Shown: positions 32,082 to 40,421 of the stretch, piece by piece | How positions within the stretch are numbered: the first letter of the stretch is position 1 | How the letters are laid out: every line of letters starts with the position of its first letter | Assembly (NCBI GenBank): GCA_013112725.1 | Contig: JABFFZ010000002.1 | Span: 1-64,000, forward strand | DNA from: Chloroflexota bacterium | Lineage (GTDB): Bacteria; Chloroflexota; Anaerolineae; Promineifilales; Promineifilaceae | Reading direction: 5' to 3' | DNA length: 64,000 bases | Made by a program: the position numbers and the translations under genes | Notes under the pieces: model-generated | What the model saw: the letters and a program-made list of their open reading frames with translations, nothing else | Databases searched by the model: none | Told to the model about the DNA's origin: nothing

Positions 32082-33107
32082 ATGCTGGAATCATTTTTAA
32101 CGGCCGTGCGCGACCTGCTGCAAGAATATCTCAACCTCAACGTCGGGGTGGAGCTGCTGGCTCGTATTCTCCAAACTATTTTCATCTTGCTCATTCTGTG
32201 GGCGCTGCGCGGCGTGGGCTACCGGTTGGTCAACCGGCAGTTCGGCAAAAACCCGCGCATGCTCTACAACTGGCGCAAAGTGGTGCAGTACGTCACCGTC
32301 ATTGTGGGCATCATCCTGATAGGGCGCATCTGGCTGGCGGGAGTAGATACACTGGTCACGTATCTGGGGCTGGTCTCCGCCGGTATCGCCATTGCCTTGC
32401 AAGACCCGATCATGTCCATTGCCGGTTGGGTGTTTATTGTCTGGCGACGGCCGTTTGCCGTAGGCGACCGCGTGGAAATTGACGGCATCATGGGCGACGT
32501 GATTGATATTCGCGTCTTTTCGTTCAGCTTGCTGGAAGTGGGCAGACGCATTGAGGCCGAACAAAGTACCGGGCGCGTCATCCATTTCCCCAATGGCATC
32601 GTTTTTAAGCAGCCGGTCATCAACACCCACCAGGGCTACCCCTTCATCTGGAACGAAATTCCGGTGATGGTCACATTTGAAAGCGACTGGGAAAAAGCCA
32701 AAGCCATCCTGAACAACATCATTCACGAACTGGCCCCGGACGTCACAGAGGGCATTCGCCAATATGAAAAACGGCCAGATCGGTTCGTTATTTCCTATGG
32801 CAGTTTAGAGCCAATCATTTATACTCATGTGGCCGACAGCGGTGTGGTGCTGACCATGCGTTACCTGGTAGACCCACGCCGCAAACGGGGCAGCGAAAAC
32901 GAAATTTGGGAGGCGGTCTTACGCGCCTTCCGGCTGCATGAGGATATTGATTTTGCCTACCCCACGCAGCGCGAGTTTTTACATTTTCAAGAAGGGAAAA
33001 AACCTTATTCACCCACAGCCCAGGAAGAGCCAACCGTTGTTTCTCACAAGTCATGGATGACAGCTGACACCGGCTTCCGGCCGATTCCACCGTTGAAAGA
33101 GGAGTAA
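32082..33107 (+). CDS. MscS-family small-conductance mechanosensitive channel
   Basis: A 341-residue channel that opens under membrane tension to release solutes. Three helices precede the pore: LARILQTIFILLILWALRGV, VVQYVTVIVGIILIGRIWLAG, and the pore helix LVSAGIAIALQDPIMSIAGW. The beta domain begins with RRPFAVGDRVEIDG, the MscS signature, followed by DVIDIRVFSFSL and a FPNGIVF segment. The C-terminal alpha/beta cage is complete. The last 50 residues are a variable tail. It fits the ion-homeostasis theme set by the antiporters nearby. Confidence 0.93.
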   Translation: MLESFLTAVRDLLQEYLNLNVGVELLARILQTIFILLILWALRGVGYRLVNRQFGKNPRMLYNWRKVVQYVTVIVGIILIGRIWLAGVDTLVTYLGLVSAGIAIALQDPIMSIAGWVFIVWRRPFAVGDRVEIDGIMGDVIDIRVFSFSLLEVGRRIEAEQSTGRVIHFPNGIVFKQPVINTHQGYPFIWNEIPVMVTFESDWEKAKAILNNIIHELAPDVTEGIRQYEKRPDRFVISYGSLEPIIYTHVADSGVVLTMRYLVDPRRKRGSENEIWEAVLRAFRLHEDIDFAYPTQREFLHFQEGKKPYSPTAQEEPTVVSHKSWMTADTGFRPIPPLKEE

Positions 33108-33156
33108 CGGCCGTAATCCGTAATCCCTCATTCGTGATCCGTAATCGGTAGTCGGT
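33108..33156. repeat. GTAATC-type word run between mscS and the aconitase X gene
   Basis: Successive variants of CGTAATCC/GTGATCC/GTAATCGG/GTAGTCGG fill this gap. The same words border atpC and cofD. No convincing hairpin is formed here. Confidence 0.5.
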
Positions 33157-33186
33157 ATGCTGCTGTGCGTTTTAGGATTGATTACT

Positions 33187-35004
33187 ATGATAAAACTAAC
33201 TTCCAACCAACAGGCCATGCTCGATGGTGAACGCGGTGTGGCCGTGCAAATGGCGATGCGCCTGCTGCTGGATATGGCCGCCGCCGCTAACGCCACTGAA
33301 CTGATCCCCATTCAGAGCGCCCACCTCTCCGGCGTTTCGCCGCTGACGGGCGGGCTGGGACTGCGCCAATTCCTGGCCAAACTGGCCCAAGACCCGCAAG
33401 CCAAAGTAGCCGTGCCCACCACCCTCAACGCCGCTGGCTGTGACGAAAACCAGTTTGACGCTATGCGCATCACCGCCCCCCATTTTCGGGAACACAACCA
33501 GGAAATTGTGGCGGCCTATACCCGGCTGGGTGTGCGCCCCACCCAATCCTGCATCCCCTATGAATGGGATGGGGTGGTCGTCAGCGGGCCGGCGGCCTGG
33601 GCCGAATCCAACGCTATCTGTTTCGGCAACTCCTACACCGGGCTGCTCACCAACCGGGAATCGGGCCTGTCGGCGCTGGCCTGCGCCCTGACGGGCTGCA
33701 CCCCCCGCTACGGCCTGCTGGATGAAGACGCCCGCCGCCCCAACCTGGAAGTCATCGTCGCCACACCCTTGAGCGACCCCACTGACTTTTCCATTCTGGG
33801 AGATTGGATTGGCAAACAGCGCACACCGGCCTGGAAAACGCCCTACGGCCCTATCCCCCTCATCAAAGGGCTGCCCGCCGAACTAAACCACGAACAAAAA
33901 AAGGCGCTGACGGCCGCCGCCGCCAACTATGGCAGCCCGTTACTCTATCTGGACGGGCATGGCCCCATCCCAGACGGGGATTTTCAGGCGCAACTGGTTT
34001 TTGGCGAGGTGGAATTGGTGGAACGGTATGAAAAGTTACGGCCGTCCCAATCCCCCTCCCTCATCGCCATTGGCTGCCCACAAGCGTCTGTTGGGGAACT
34101 GCGGGCGGTGGCCGAACTGCTGAAAGGACGGCATTTGCCGGCCGGTGCGCCGCCGCTGTGGGTCTTCACCTCCTCGGCCAACAAAGCCATTGCCCAAAAA
34201 CTGGGCCTGACCGACATCATTACCAACGCCGGGGCGCTGCTGCTGGAAAATACCTGCCCGGAAGTGGTACCCTACGATCCCGCCTGGGTGCAATCCGTCC
34301 TCACCAACTCCATGAAAGCGGAGCATTACATCAAGTCCGGGCTAAATGGCGTGCCGACAGCCGTGATGCGCCTGGCAGACTGCGTGGCTGTAGCCTTAGG
34401 GGAACTAGAGATTGGGAGATTGCCAACCAGAGGTTGGGGAGATTGGGAGATTGATGATCACCCCCTCACCTCATCACCCCGCACTATCCCCAGCGCCCAC
34501 TCCATCACCCCCTCACCTGCTCACCACTCACCGCTCACTGCTCACCGCTCACTGCCCACCGGCCCCTTCACCGCCACCGGTCACGGCTTGCCCTCCCAGC
34601 AAGCCTTCACCGTCACCGGCCAGGCGTTTGTGACGGACACGCCGATTACGTTGTTGGGTTTTGTGAACCGGGAGACGGGGGTGATTGAAGAGGAAGGGCA
34701 TCCGGCCAACGGCCGTAGCCTGGCCCACAAGATCGCCATCTTCCCCAAAGGCAGCGGCTCCACCGTCGCCCCCTACGTGTTGCTGGAATTGTTTTACCGG
34801 GGCAATGCCCCCCTGGCCATCGTCAACACCGAAATTGACCAGCAAAGCGCGCCCGCCTGTTCGCTGGAAGGCATCCCCTACGCCTACAGCTTCGACGCCG
34901 ACCTGATCGCCCACATCAACGACGGCGATACCGTTGAACTCAGCCGCCAGGGAGAGTACGTCACCATTCGCGTCCTGGCCCGCCGCGAGATAAAACGTTT
35001 GTAG
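33187..35004 (+). CDS. Aconitase X catalytic domain fused to its swivel domain
   Basis: A 605-residue AcnX hydro-lyase. Residues 1-407 are the catalytic part (DUF521) with LTSNQQAMLDGERGVAVQMA, AHLSGV, GCDENQF, SCIPYEWDG, the AWAESNAICFGNSYTGLLTN segment and LENTCPEV, including cysteines expected for the Fe-S or metal site. Residues about 461-605 are the swivel domain (DUF126) with GFVNRETGVIEEEGHP, FPKGSGSTVAPYVLLEL and NTEIDQQS. Between them, about residues 408-460 are translated from a border-type repeat (34408-34567) that is also found noncoding at 36676-36832. Archaea encode the two parts as separate genes. Candidate reactions are phosphomevalonate dehydration or cis-3-hydroxy-L-proline dehydration. 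ATG 33187 starts at the fold; ATG 33157 is possible. Confidence 0.88.
   Translation: MIKLTSNQQAMLDGERGVAVQMAMRLLLDMAAAANATELIPIQSAHLSGVSPLTGGLGLRQFLAKLAQDPQAKVAVPTTLNAAGCDENQFDAMRITAPHFREHNQEIVAAYTRLGVRPTQSCIPYEWDGVVVSGPAAWAESNAICFGNSYTGLLTNRESGLSALACALTGCTPRYGLLDEDARRPNLEVIVATPLSDPTDFSILGDWIGKQRTPAWKTPYGPIPLIKGLPAELNHEQKKALTAAAANYGSPLLYLDGHGPIPDGDFQAQLVFGEVELVERYEKLRPSQSPSLIAIGCPQASVGELRAVAELLKGRHLPAGAPPLWVFTSSANKAIAQKLGLTDIITNAGALLLENTCPEVVPYDPAWVQSVLTNSMKAEHYIKSGLNGVPTAVMRLADCVAVALGELEIGRLPTRGWGDWEIDDHPLTSSPRTIPSAHSITPSPAHHSPLTAHRSLPTGPFTATGHGLPSQQAFTVTGQAFVTDTPITLLGFVNRETGVIEEEGHPANGRSLAHKIAIFPKGSGSTVAPYVLLELFYRGNAPLAIVNTEIDQQSAPACSLEGIPYAYSFDADLIAHINDGDTVELSRQGEYVTIRVLARREIKRL
34408..34567 (+). 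repeat. Border-type repeat read as protein linker, copy 1
   Basis: GAGATTGGGAGATTGCCAAC opens a block of GGGAGATTG words followed by CCCCTCACC and CTCACCGCTCACTGC words. It is closely similar, inverted, to 36676-36832, including the GGTTGGGGAGATTGGGAGAT stretch, TGATCACCCCCTCAC and the CCCACCGGCCCCTTCACC end. The frame stays open throughout and it joins the two aconitase X domains. Confidence 0.85.
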
Positions 35005-35050
35005 TAGGCGATTTATCGCCTGCAAAGGGCGATAAATCGCCTACTACAAA
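34998..35050. terminator. 23-bp perfect hairpin at the end of the aconitase X gene
   Basis: TTTGTAGTAGGCGATTTATC and three more bases (34998-35020) are exactly inverted at 35028-35050, with a seven-base loop. The TAG stop is inside the left arm. It lies 26 bases before the antiporter start. A terminator or mRNA-stability role is likely, although the T-run is short. Confidence 0.7.
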
Positions 35051-35076
35051 CGGCAAACCTGTTACAAGGATACACA

Positions 35077-36297
35077 ATGTCGCATGACTTATTAGATTTA
35101 TTACTGGCGCTGGTCATCATCGTCATTGCCGCCAAAGCATGTGGCTACCTCAGCATGAGGTTGGGGCAGCCCTCGGTGTTGGGTGAACTGATGGCCGGCA
35201 TCATTCTTGGCCCCACCCTGCTCAATATCTTCCACACCATACCCGCCTTTAACGACTCGGAATTGTTGAGCATCACCGTGGCCGAATTTGCCGAGTTGGG
35301 GGTGCTGGTGCTGATGATGCTCGCCGGGTTGGAACTGCACCTGTCCGATTTGCTCAAATCGGGCAAAGTATCGGCCGTCACGGGGACGATGGGCGTTTTT
35401 GTGCCGGTGCTGTTGGGGTATGGCACGGCCGTGCTCTTTGGCCTTGGCTCCACTGAGGCTCTCTTTGTCGGCATCGCCCTCTCCGCCACCAGCGTCAGCA
35501 TCTCCGCGCAAACATTGATGGAGTTGGGCGTCTTGCGCAGCCGGGTGGGCATTGCCATGTTGGGCGCGGCCGTCTTTGATGACATCCTGGGCATCCTGCT
35601 GCTCTCCGTCGCTTCGGCACTCTTCATCGGCGCCAGCAGCGGCCGTGACTCCGTCGGCATGGTCGTCTTCCGCATGGTCGCTTTCCTCGGCGGCGCTACC
35701 ATCCTGGGCTACCTGTTCATCCCCCGCCTCACCCGCTGGGTCAACCGGCTGGAGATTTTCCAGGGCCTCATCGCCTTCGCCCTGGTGTTGTGTTTCCTCT
35801 ACGCCTGGGCCTCAGAAACAATTGGCGGCGTGGCCGGCATTACCGGCGCTTTCCTGGTAGGGCTGATGTTGGGGCGAACGCCGTTCCGCTCTGAGCTGGT
35901 CAACGGCATCTCTGCCCTGGCTTACGGTCTGTTTGTACCCGTCTTTTTTGTGAATATCGGCCTGAATGTTGACCTTTTAGGGATTAGCGGCTCCCTCTGG
36001 GTTTTTGCCATCACCCTCACTATTATCGCTGCCCTTAGCAAAATTGTCGGCTGCGGCCTGGGCGGACGTCTCAGCGGATTCAGCAACCGGGAATCCCTAC
36101 AACTGGGTATTGGCATGATGTCACGCGGCGAAGTCGGTCTGATCGTGGCCGCCTTTGCCGTTTCTCAGGGCGTGTTGAGCCAAAACACCTTTTCCATCAT
36201 CGTTTTCATGGTCATCATCGCCACCCTGGCGACGCCGCCTATGCTGCGTAATGCTTTCAAAGGGCAGGTGCAAAGACAACCGGCCCAAGGAGTTTAA
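35077..36297 (+). CDS. CPA2-family cation:proton antiporter (membrane domain only)
   Basis: A 406-residue KefB/NapA-like exchanger with about 12 hydrophobic helices. AGIILGPTLLNIF, LLIMLAGLELHLSDL-like FAELGVLVLMMLAGLEL, ALSATSVSISAQTLMELG, GAAVFDDILGILLLS (with the conserved ion-binding Asp pair) and GMMSRGEVGLIVA are typical. It lacks the C-terminal TrkA-N/RCK domain present in the 49125 gene. The next gene, seven bases on, encodes a PII-like protein that may take over regulation. Whether it moves Na+ or K+ is not clear from sequence. Confidence 0.88.
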   Translation: MSHDLLDLLLALVIIVIAAKACGYLSMRLGQPSVLGELMAGIILGPTLLNIFHTIPAFNDSELLSITVAEFAELGVLVLMMLAGLELHLSDLLKSGKVSAVTGTMGVFVPVLLGYGTAVLFGLGSTEALFVGIALSATSVSISAQTLMELGVLRSRVGIAMLGAAVFDDILGILLLSVASALFIGASSGRDSVGMVVFRMVAFLGGATILGYLFIPRLTRWVNRLEIFQGLIAFALVLCFLYAWASETIGGVAGITGAFLVGLMLGRTPFRSELVNGISALAYGLFVPVFFVNIGLNVDLLGISGSLWVFAITLTIIAALSKIVGCGLGGRLSGFSNRESLQLGIGMMSRGEVGLIVAAFAVSQGVLSQNTFSIIVFMVIIATLATPPMLRNAFKGQVQRQPAQGV

Positions 36298-36303
36298 TTG
36301 ACA

Positions 36304-36681
36304 ATGCACTATATGATTCTGCTCGTTCTCAATAATCTGGATGACTGCCCACCCGTCCTGGATGCCTGGGAAGCATTGGGTGTTGGCGGCATCACCATCC
36401 TGGAAAGCACCGGCCTGGGGAAGGCCCGCAAATCCGGCATCCGCGAAAACGTCCCTACTATGCCCTCACTGGTTGACTTCTTCCGCCGTTCCGAAGAACG
36501 CCACCGTACCATTTTCACCGTCGTTGACAGCGAGGAAATGGCGGACAAACTCCTGGAAATCACCGAACAAACCCTGGGCAACCTGGAAGATGCTGACAAT
36601 GGCGTCTTGTTTGTGCTGCCGGTTTCCAAAGCCAGAGGTATTCACGGCGGCCAAAAACGGGCGCAGGAGCGGCGGGGGTGA
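36304..36681 (+). CDS. PII-like signalling protein paired with the antiporter
   Basis: A 125-residue ferredoxin-like protein of the PII superfamily: start MHYMILLVLNNLDD, then VLDAWEALGVGGITILESTG (the PII beta-alpha-beta turn), a T-loop-length variable segment (GKARKSGIRENVPTMPSLVD), and FTVVDSEEMADKLLEITEQT with GVLFVLPVSKARGIHG. It lacks the uridylylated tyrosine context of GlnB. PII-like proteins often trimerise, bind adenine nucleotides and gate a co-encoded transporter; that role is inferred from its seven-base spacing after the antiporter. ATG 36304 is used; a TTG two codons earlier is possible. Confidence 0.8.
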   Translation: MHYMILLVLNNLDDCPPVLDAWEALGVGGITILESTGLGKARKSGIRENVPTMPSLVDFFRRSEERHRTIFTVVDSEEMADKLLEITEQTLGNLEDADNGVLFVLPVSKARGIHGGQKRAQERRG

Positions 36682-36832
36682 TGGGGTGAGCAGGTGAAGG
36701 GGCCGGTGGGCAGTGAGCGGTGAGTGGTGGGCAGTGAGCGGTGAGTGGTGAGCAGTGAGGGGGTGAGGGGGTGATCACCAATCTCCCAATCTCCCCAACC
36801 TCCGGTTGGCAATCTCCCAATCTCCCGATTAC
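36676..36832 (-). repeat. Border-type repeat, noncoding copy 2
   Basis: Starting at the stop of the PII-like gene, GTGAGCAGTGAGCGGTGAGT-like words run into GGGGGTGATCACC, and then inverted GGGAGATTG words with CCTCCGGTTGGC. Read on the minus strand this matches the linker of the aconitase X gene (34408-34567). Here it separates convergent genes. Confidence 0.85.
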
Positions 36833-36882
36833 TGTGGCCGATCTCCAGACATAGCCACATAGGGATATACGGCCGTACCTAC

Positions 36883-37559
36883 TCACTCACCAATCACACG
36901 TTCAATAAACGCCCTGCTTTCGGCAGCGATCACGTCGGGGGCATAGTTGTGCCGATAATGGGGCACATCCAGCGCCAGAGATTCTCCCCCGGCGGCGGCC
37001 ACGTAAGCGATCAAAATGTCAGGCCAGTTGTCCAGCGCCACATCGGAAGCGTTGGAGACAAAAAAGAAGAGGGGAACGTCGGGGATACCTGTAGCGGCTA
37101 CCAGTTGCGGATTGCCTGTGGCCTTTATTTCGGCCAGCATGTTGGGCGTCAGGGTGCGCCGGTAAAAGAGGGAGCAGAAGACGGCCGTTTCTTCGGCCGT
37201 TAAATGCCCTTCGCTGACAACGGCAAACTCGTGACACACGGATGCTCCTGACCGGATCACCCCCGTGCGCGCCGCAAACGTGATGACGGAAAGCATCAAT
37301 TGCGGCGGCGGCATGACTTCATAAATTTCAGGCAAGGCCGGGTCCAGCCCCACAATGGCCGCCGCCTCATCAGGGTAACGATTGGCCCAATAAAGCGCCT
37401 CCAACCCTTATGGTCCCCCACGGCGACCATTTGGTCCGGCGGCGGATAGAGTGTTTCTTCTTGCGCCGAACGAATCGTGTGATTGACAAAACTACCCCCA
37501 ATCAACAGCACCAGTAAAATAACAATTCCCAGGGTAATCTATTTGAGTACTCGTTTCAC
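36883..37559 (-). pseudogene. Decayed alpha/beta hydrolase
   Basis: Two pieces of one hydrolase remain. The N-terminal piece (from GTG 37559) has a membrane helix and ETLYPPPDQMVAVGDHK but contains TAG after six codons (37539-37541). It then joins, out of frame at about 37406, to LEALYWANRYPDEAAAIVGL, which in relatives follows the GHSLGG nucleophile elbow. About 80 codons, including the catalytic serine, are missing. The remaining frame (to 36883) keeps the C-terminal half with a possible catalytic His (LDVPHYRHNY). It cannot encode an active enzyme. Confidence 0.75.
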
Positions 37560-37592
37560 TATGACCTCACTTCATTAAAAAAAGTTCATCTT

Positions 37593-37617
37593 TTCCCAAA
37601 AGTTGAACTTTTGGGAA
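37593..37617. terminator. 11-bp hairpin at the uvrC 3' side
   Basis: TTCCCAAAAGT (37593-37603) pairs exactly with ACTTTTGGGAA (37607-37617) around TGA. On the minus strand it follows the uvrC stop by 12 bases, making it a likely terminator, with A/T-rich flanks on the far side. Confidence 0.65.
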
Positions 37618-37629
37618 CCTGGTTGAAAG

Positions 37630-39501
37630 CTAGTCCAGATGCGCTTTCACCGCTTCGGCCACTTCCACGGGGATGCCGGGCACGGTGGCGATCTCTTCGA
37701 CGGTGGCCTGGCGAATGCCGTCTAGCGAGCCGAAGCGATCGAGCAGCAGTTTGCGCCGCTTGGGGCCAACACCGGGGATGCCGTCCAAAATGGAAGCCGT
37801 GCCCACCTTTGACCGCTGCTTGCGGTGTCCCTCGTTGGCAAAACGGTGGGCTTCGTCCCGCACCCGCTGCACCAAATACAACCCCTGCGAGCGCCGATCC
37901 AGCAGAATGGAGCGCGGATTGCCGGGCACAAATAGCTCTTCCTCTTGTTTGGCCAGACCGGCCAACGGCACTTCCCCTTCCAACCCAAATGCACGCAGCA
38001 CGTCCACAGCCATGCTCAACTGCCCCTTGCCGCCGTCTACGATGAGCAAGTCAGGTAGGATGGCCCAGGCGGTGTCTTTTTGTTTACCGATCTGGCTGGC
38101 GTCGCGCAGTTCACCGTCCAGCGATTTCTGGTACCGCTGGAAGCGGCGGGTAAGCGTTTCCTTCATCGCGCCAAAGTCATCATTGGTGACGGTGTGGATG
38201 TTGAAGCGGCGGTAGTCGCTCTTTTTAGGCGCGCCCTGCACAAACACGACCATGGAGGCGACGGTGTTGGTGCCCTGCGTATGGCTGATGTCGTAACATT
38301 CGATGCGGGCCGGGGGCGTGGGCAAATTCAGGGCCTCTTGCAGTTCGGCCATGGCCTGCACGTGTTTGGAGCGGTCAGCCTCCCACTGCTGGCGAATGGT
38401 GTTCAGCGTGTCCTGGGCGTTGGTGGCGGCCATTTGCACCAGCTCTTTTTTCTTGCCCTTTTGGGGCACGGTGATGGTGACTTTGGTGCTGCGTTTCTGG
38501 CGCAGCCACTCTTCGATGACCAGGGCTTCGGAGACTTCGCTGGGCAGCAGCACTTCTTTGGGGATGTGGGCGGCTTCGTCGTAAAAACGGGTGAGGAAGT
38601 CGCTGAGGATGGTTTCGTCACTTTCGCCTTCGGCGTTGTCTAGCATAAAGTATTCCCGGCCTATCAACTTACCATAACGTATGAAAAAGACCTGCACGCA
38701 GGCGTCGCCCTGGTCGCGGGCAAAGGCGATAACGTCCTGATCGGCGTTGGCGGCGGAGATGACTTTTTGTTTGGCGATGACTTTGGTCACGGCCGTGAGC
38801 TGATCCCGATACTCTGCCGCCTTCTCAAATTGCAAATTTTCCGCTGCCCGCGCCATCTTTTGCTCTATCTCTTTGGCAATGTGTTCCGACTTGCCATTCA
38901 GAAAATCCATCAGGTTTTGAATCATAGCCCGGTACTGCTCCCGGTTCACCGCGCCAATGCAGGGGCCGTTGCACAGTTTAATGTCGTAGTACAGGCAGGC
39001 GCGTTCGTCACGGCCGTTGATGATCCGGTCACAGGTCAGGTAGGGGAAGATTTTGCGCAGCATGTCCAGCGTCTGATGCACGGCCCAGACAGAGGTGTAG
39101 GGGCCAAAGTAACGCGCCCCGTCCCGCTCCATGCGCCGGGTGACTGTCACTTTGGGGAAATCATCCTGCCAATGCACCTTGATGTAGGGGTAGCGTTTAT
39201 CGTCTTTGAGGCGGATGTTGTATTTGGGCTTGTGCTTTTTGATGAGGGTGTTTTCCAGCAGCAGCGCTTCCAGTTCGCTTTCGGTGGTGATAATTTCCAG
39301 GTCGAAGATTTCGCGGCGCAGGCGAGACGTTTTGATGGAGTCTACATTTTCGTGGAAGTAGGAACGGACGCGGCTGCGCAGGTTAATGGCTTTACCCACG
39401 TAAATGATCGTGCCGTATATGTCTTTATGTAAATAAACGCCGGGTTTTTGCGGCAGCTTTTTCAGGATTTCCTGAATGTTTTCAGGTGGTAAGTAGCTCA
39501 T
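37630..39501 (-). CDS. uvrC: Excinuclease ABC subunit C
   Basis: A 623-residue nucleotide-excision repair nuclease, which makes both incisions around a lesion marked by UvrAB. The GIY-YIG domain (GVYLHKDIYGTIIYVGKA with NLRSRVRSYF) makes the 3' cut. A cysteine cluster, the UVR motif (MARAAENLQFEKAAEYRDQL), the RNase H-like 5' nuclease (ECYDISHTQGTNTVASMVVF and LLIVDGGKGQL) and the closing helix-hairpin-helix (GIPGVGPKRRKLLLDRFGSL) are complete. ATG 39501 starts the fold; the 15 codons upstream are GGGATAGT-type word run and are left out. Confidence 0.96.
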   Translation of the reverse strand: MSYLPPENIQEILKKLPQKPGVYLHKDIYGTIIYVGKAINLRSRVRSYFHENVDSIKTSRLRREIFDLEIITTESELEALLLENTLIKKHKPKYNIRLKDDKRYPYIKVHWQDDFPKVTVTRRMERDGARYFGPYTSVWAVHQTLDMLRKIFPYLTCDRIINGRDERACLYYDIKLCNGPCIGAVNREQYRAMIQNLMDFLNGKSEHIAKEIEQKMARAAENLQFEKAAEYRDQLTAVTKVIAKQKVISAANADQDVIAFARDQGDACVQVFFIRYGKLIGREYFMLDNAEGESDETILSDFLTRFYDEAAHIPKEVLLPSEVSEALVIEEWLRQKRSTKVTITVPQKGKKKELVQMAATNAQDTLNTIRQQWEADRSKHVQAMAELQEALNLPTPPARIECYDISHTQGTNTVASMVVFVQGAPKKSDYRRFNIHTVTNDDFGAMKETLTRRFQRYQKSLDGELRDASQIGKQKDTAWAILPDLLIVDGGKGQLSMAVDVLRAFGLEGEVPLAGLAKQEEELFVPGNPRSILLDRRSQGLYLVQRVRDEAHRFANEGHRKQRSKVGTASILDGIPGVGPKRRKLLLDRFGSLDGIRQATVEEIATVPGIPVEVAEAVKAHLD

Positions 39502-39564
39502 AGTGGGATAGTGGGATGTTGGGATAGTGGGATATTGAATCCCCAATATCTCAATATCTTCATC

Positions 39565-39987
39565 TCATGTCTCCGGCCAGAGTTGAAACCCGGCCTGGAC
39601 AAAATGGTGGTCAAAAGTAAATGCCTGATACAATCCCAATTGGCGCATCAAGACAAAGCTGGTGCAATCGGTAAAGGCCCATGTCTTGTCACTATACGTC
39701 TGGAACATTTGCCAGGCTGGCCCCCATACGGCTTCATCCACGCGCACAAGTTCAACATTGTCTGCATTCAGCAACCAACGGCCAAATCGAACGGCCGCTG
39801 CGTGGTATGTGCGCGTGAGCAAGAAAGTAATCGCTTCATCAAAAACATAATCCGAAGTAATCAGGCGCAGATGATAACTGCGCAGCGATCTTAATGCCGC
39901 CGTGGCTACCGCGTGATATTGATCTTGCCCATCATAAAGGGCGATCCAACCGCTGCTATCCACGAACAAATCAATTTCATGTGCCAT
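39565..39987 (-). CDS. PIN-domain toxin (VapC-like)
   Basis: A 140-residue PIN ribonuclease. Acidic residues in DLFVDSSGWIALYDGQD, TSDYVFDEAITFLL and AFTDCTSFVLMRQ, with a final TFDHHFVQAG, give the usual metal site. It overlaps the upstream RHH gene by 11 bases, marking a toxin-antitoxin operon with the antitoxin first. The gap to uvrC (39502-39564) is a GGGATAGT/CAATATC word run. Confidence 0.82.
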   Translation of the reverse strand: MAHEIDLFVDSSGWIALYDGQDQYHAVATAALRSLRSYHLRLITSDYVFDEAITFLLTRTYHAAAVRFGRWLLNADNVELVRVDEAVWGPAWQMFQTYSDKTWAFTDCTSFVLMRQLGLYQAFTFDHHFVQAGFQLWPET

Positions 39988-40267
39988 GCTCTACAGGATC
40001 CCAATCTCGCGCATAGATGTATTTGTCATGATTAACAGAAGCATCCGTGACGCCACTCTCGATCATCCCAATCATTTCCCATATGGGGTCATCATCCGTG
40101 AGAATGGGCGCCTGTGCCCTGGCTTCACCAGTGGCTACCACGTATTCCACCAGGGCTTCCCGAATCTGGTCGGCCATGGTGATGCCTTCCCGTTCGGCGC
40201 GGGCTTTGATCTGCTCGTAGATGTTACGCGGTAGATAAACCTGGGTGCGTACCATATTTTCCGCCAT
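39977..40267 (-). CDS. Ribbon-helix-helix antitoxin
   Basis: A 96-residue antitoxin. VRTQVYLPRNIYEQIKARAE is the RHH strand and helix, followed by GITMADQIREALVEYVV. The acidic tail (ILTDDDPIWEMIGMIESG) is the likely toxin-binding part. GGAGG sits before ATG 40267; another ATG four codons earlier is less well placed. It should bind as a dimer to its own promoter. Confidence 0.85.
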   Translation of the reverse strand: MAENMVRTQVYLPRNIYEQIKARAEREGITMADQIREALVEYVVATGEARAQAPILTDDDPIWEMIGMIESGVTDASVNHDKYIYARDWDPVEHGT

Positions 40268-40421
40268 AGTTGCCTCCAACTGCCATTAGATGTATGGAGT
40301 ATACATCTATGGATAATTGCGGGCAATTTCTTAATTCCCGGCGATTGCTCTAAAAAACTGTGGTAGCACACGGCCGTACCTGCTTTATGCTAGAATTGCA
40401 GCAGATATGGAGGGCCTCCTG

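Noticed and set aside
32045-32482. 145-codon frame overlapping the start of mscS
   Set aside because: It covers the MscS helices in another frame and has no motif or binding site.
34408-36832. Regularly repeated words that could suggest a CRISPR array
   Set aside because: Words are 5-10 bases, directly adjacent and variable, with no constant-length spacers and no cas genes. They match the intergenic word runs seen throughout.
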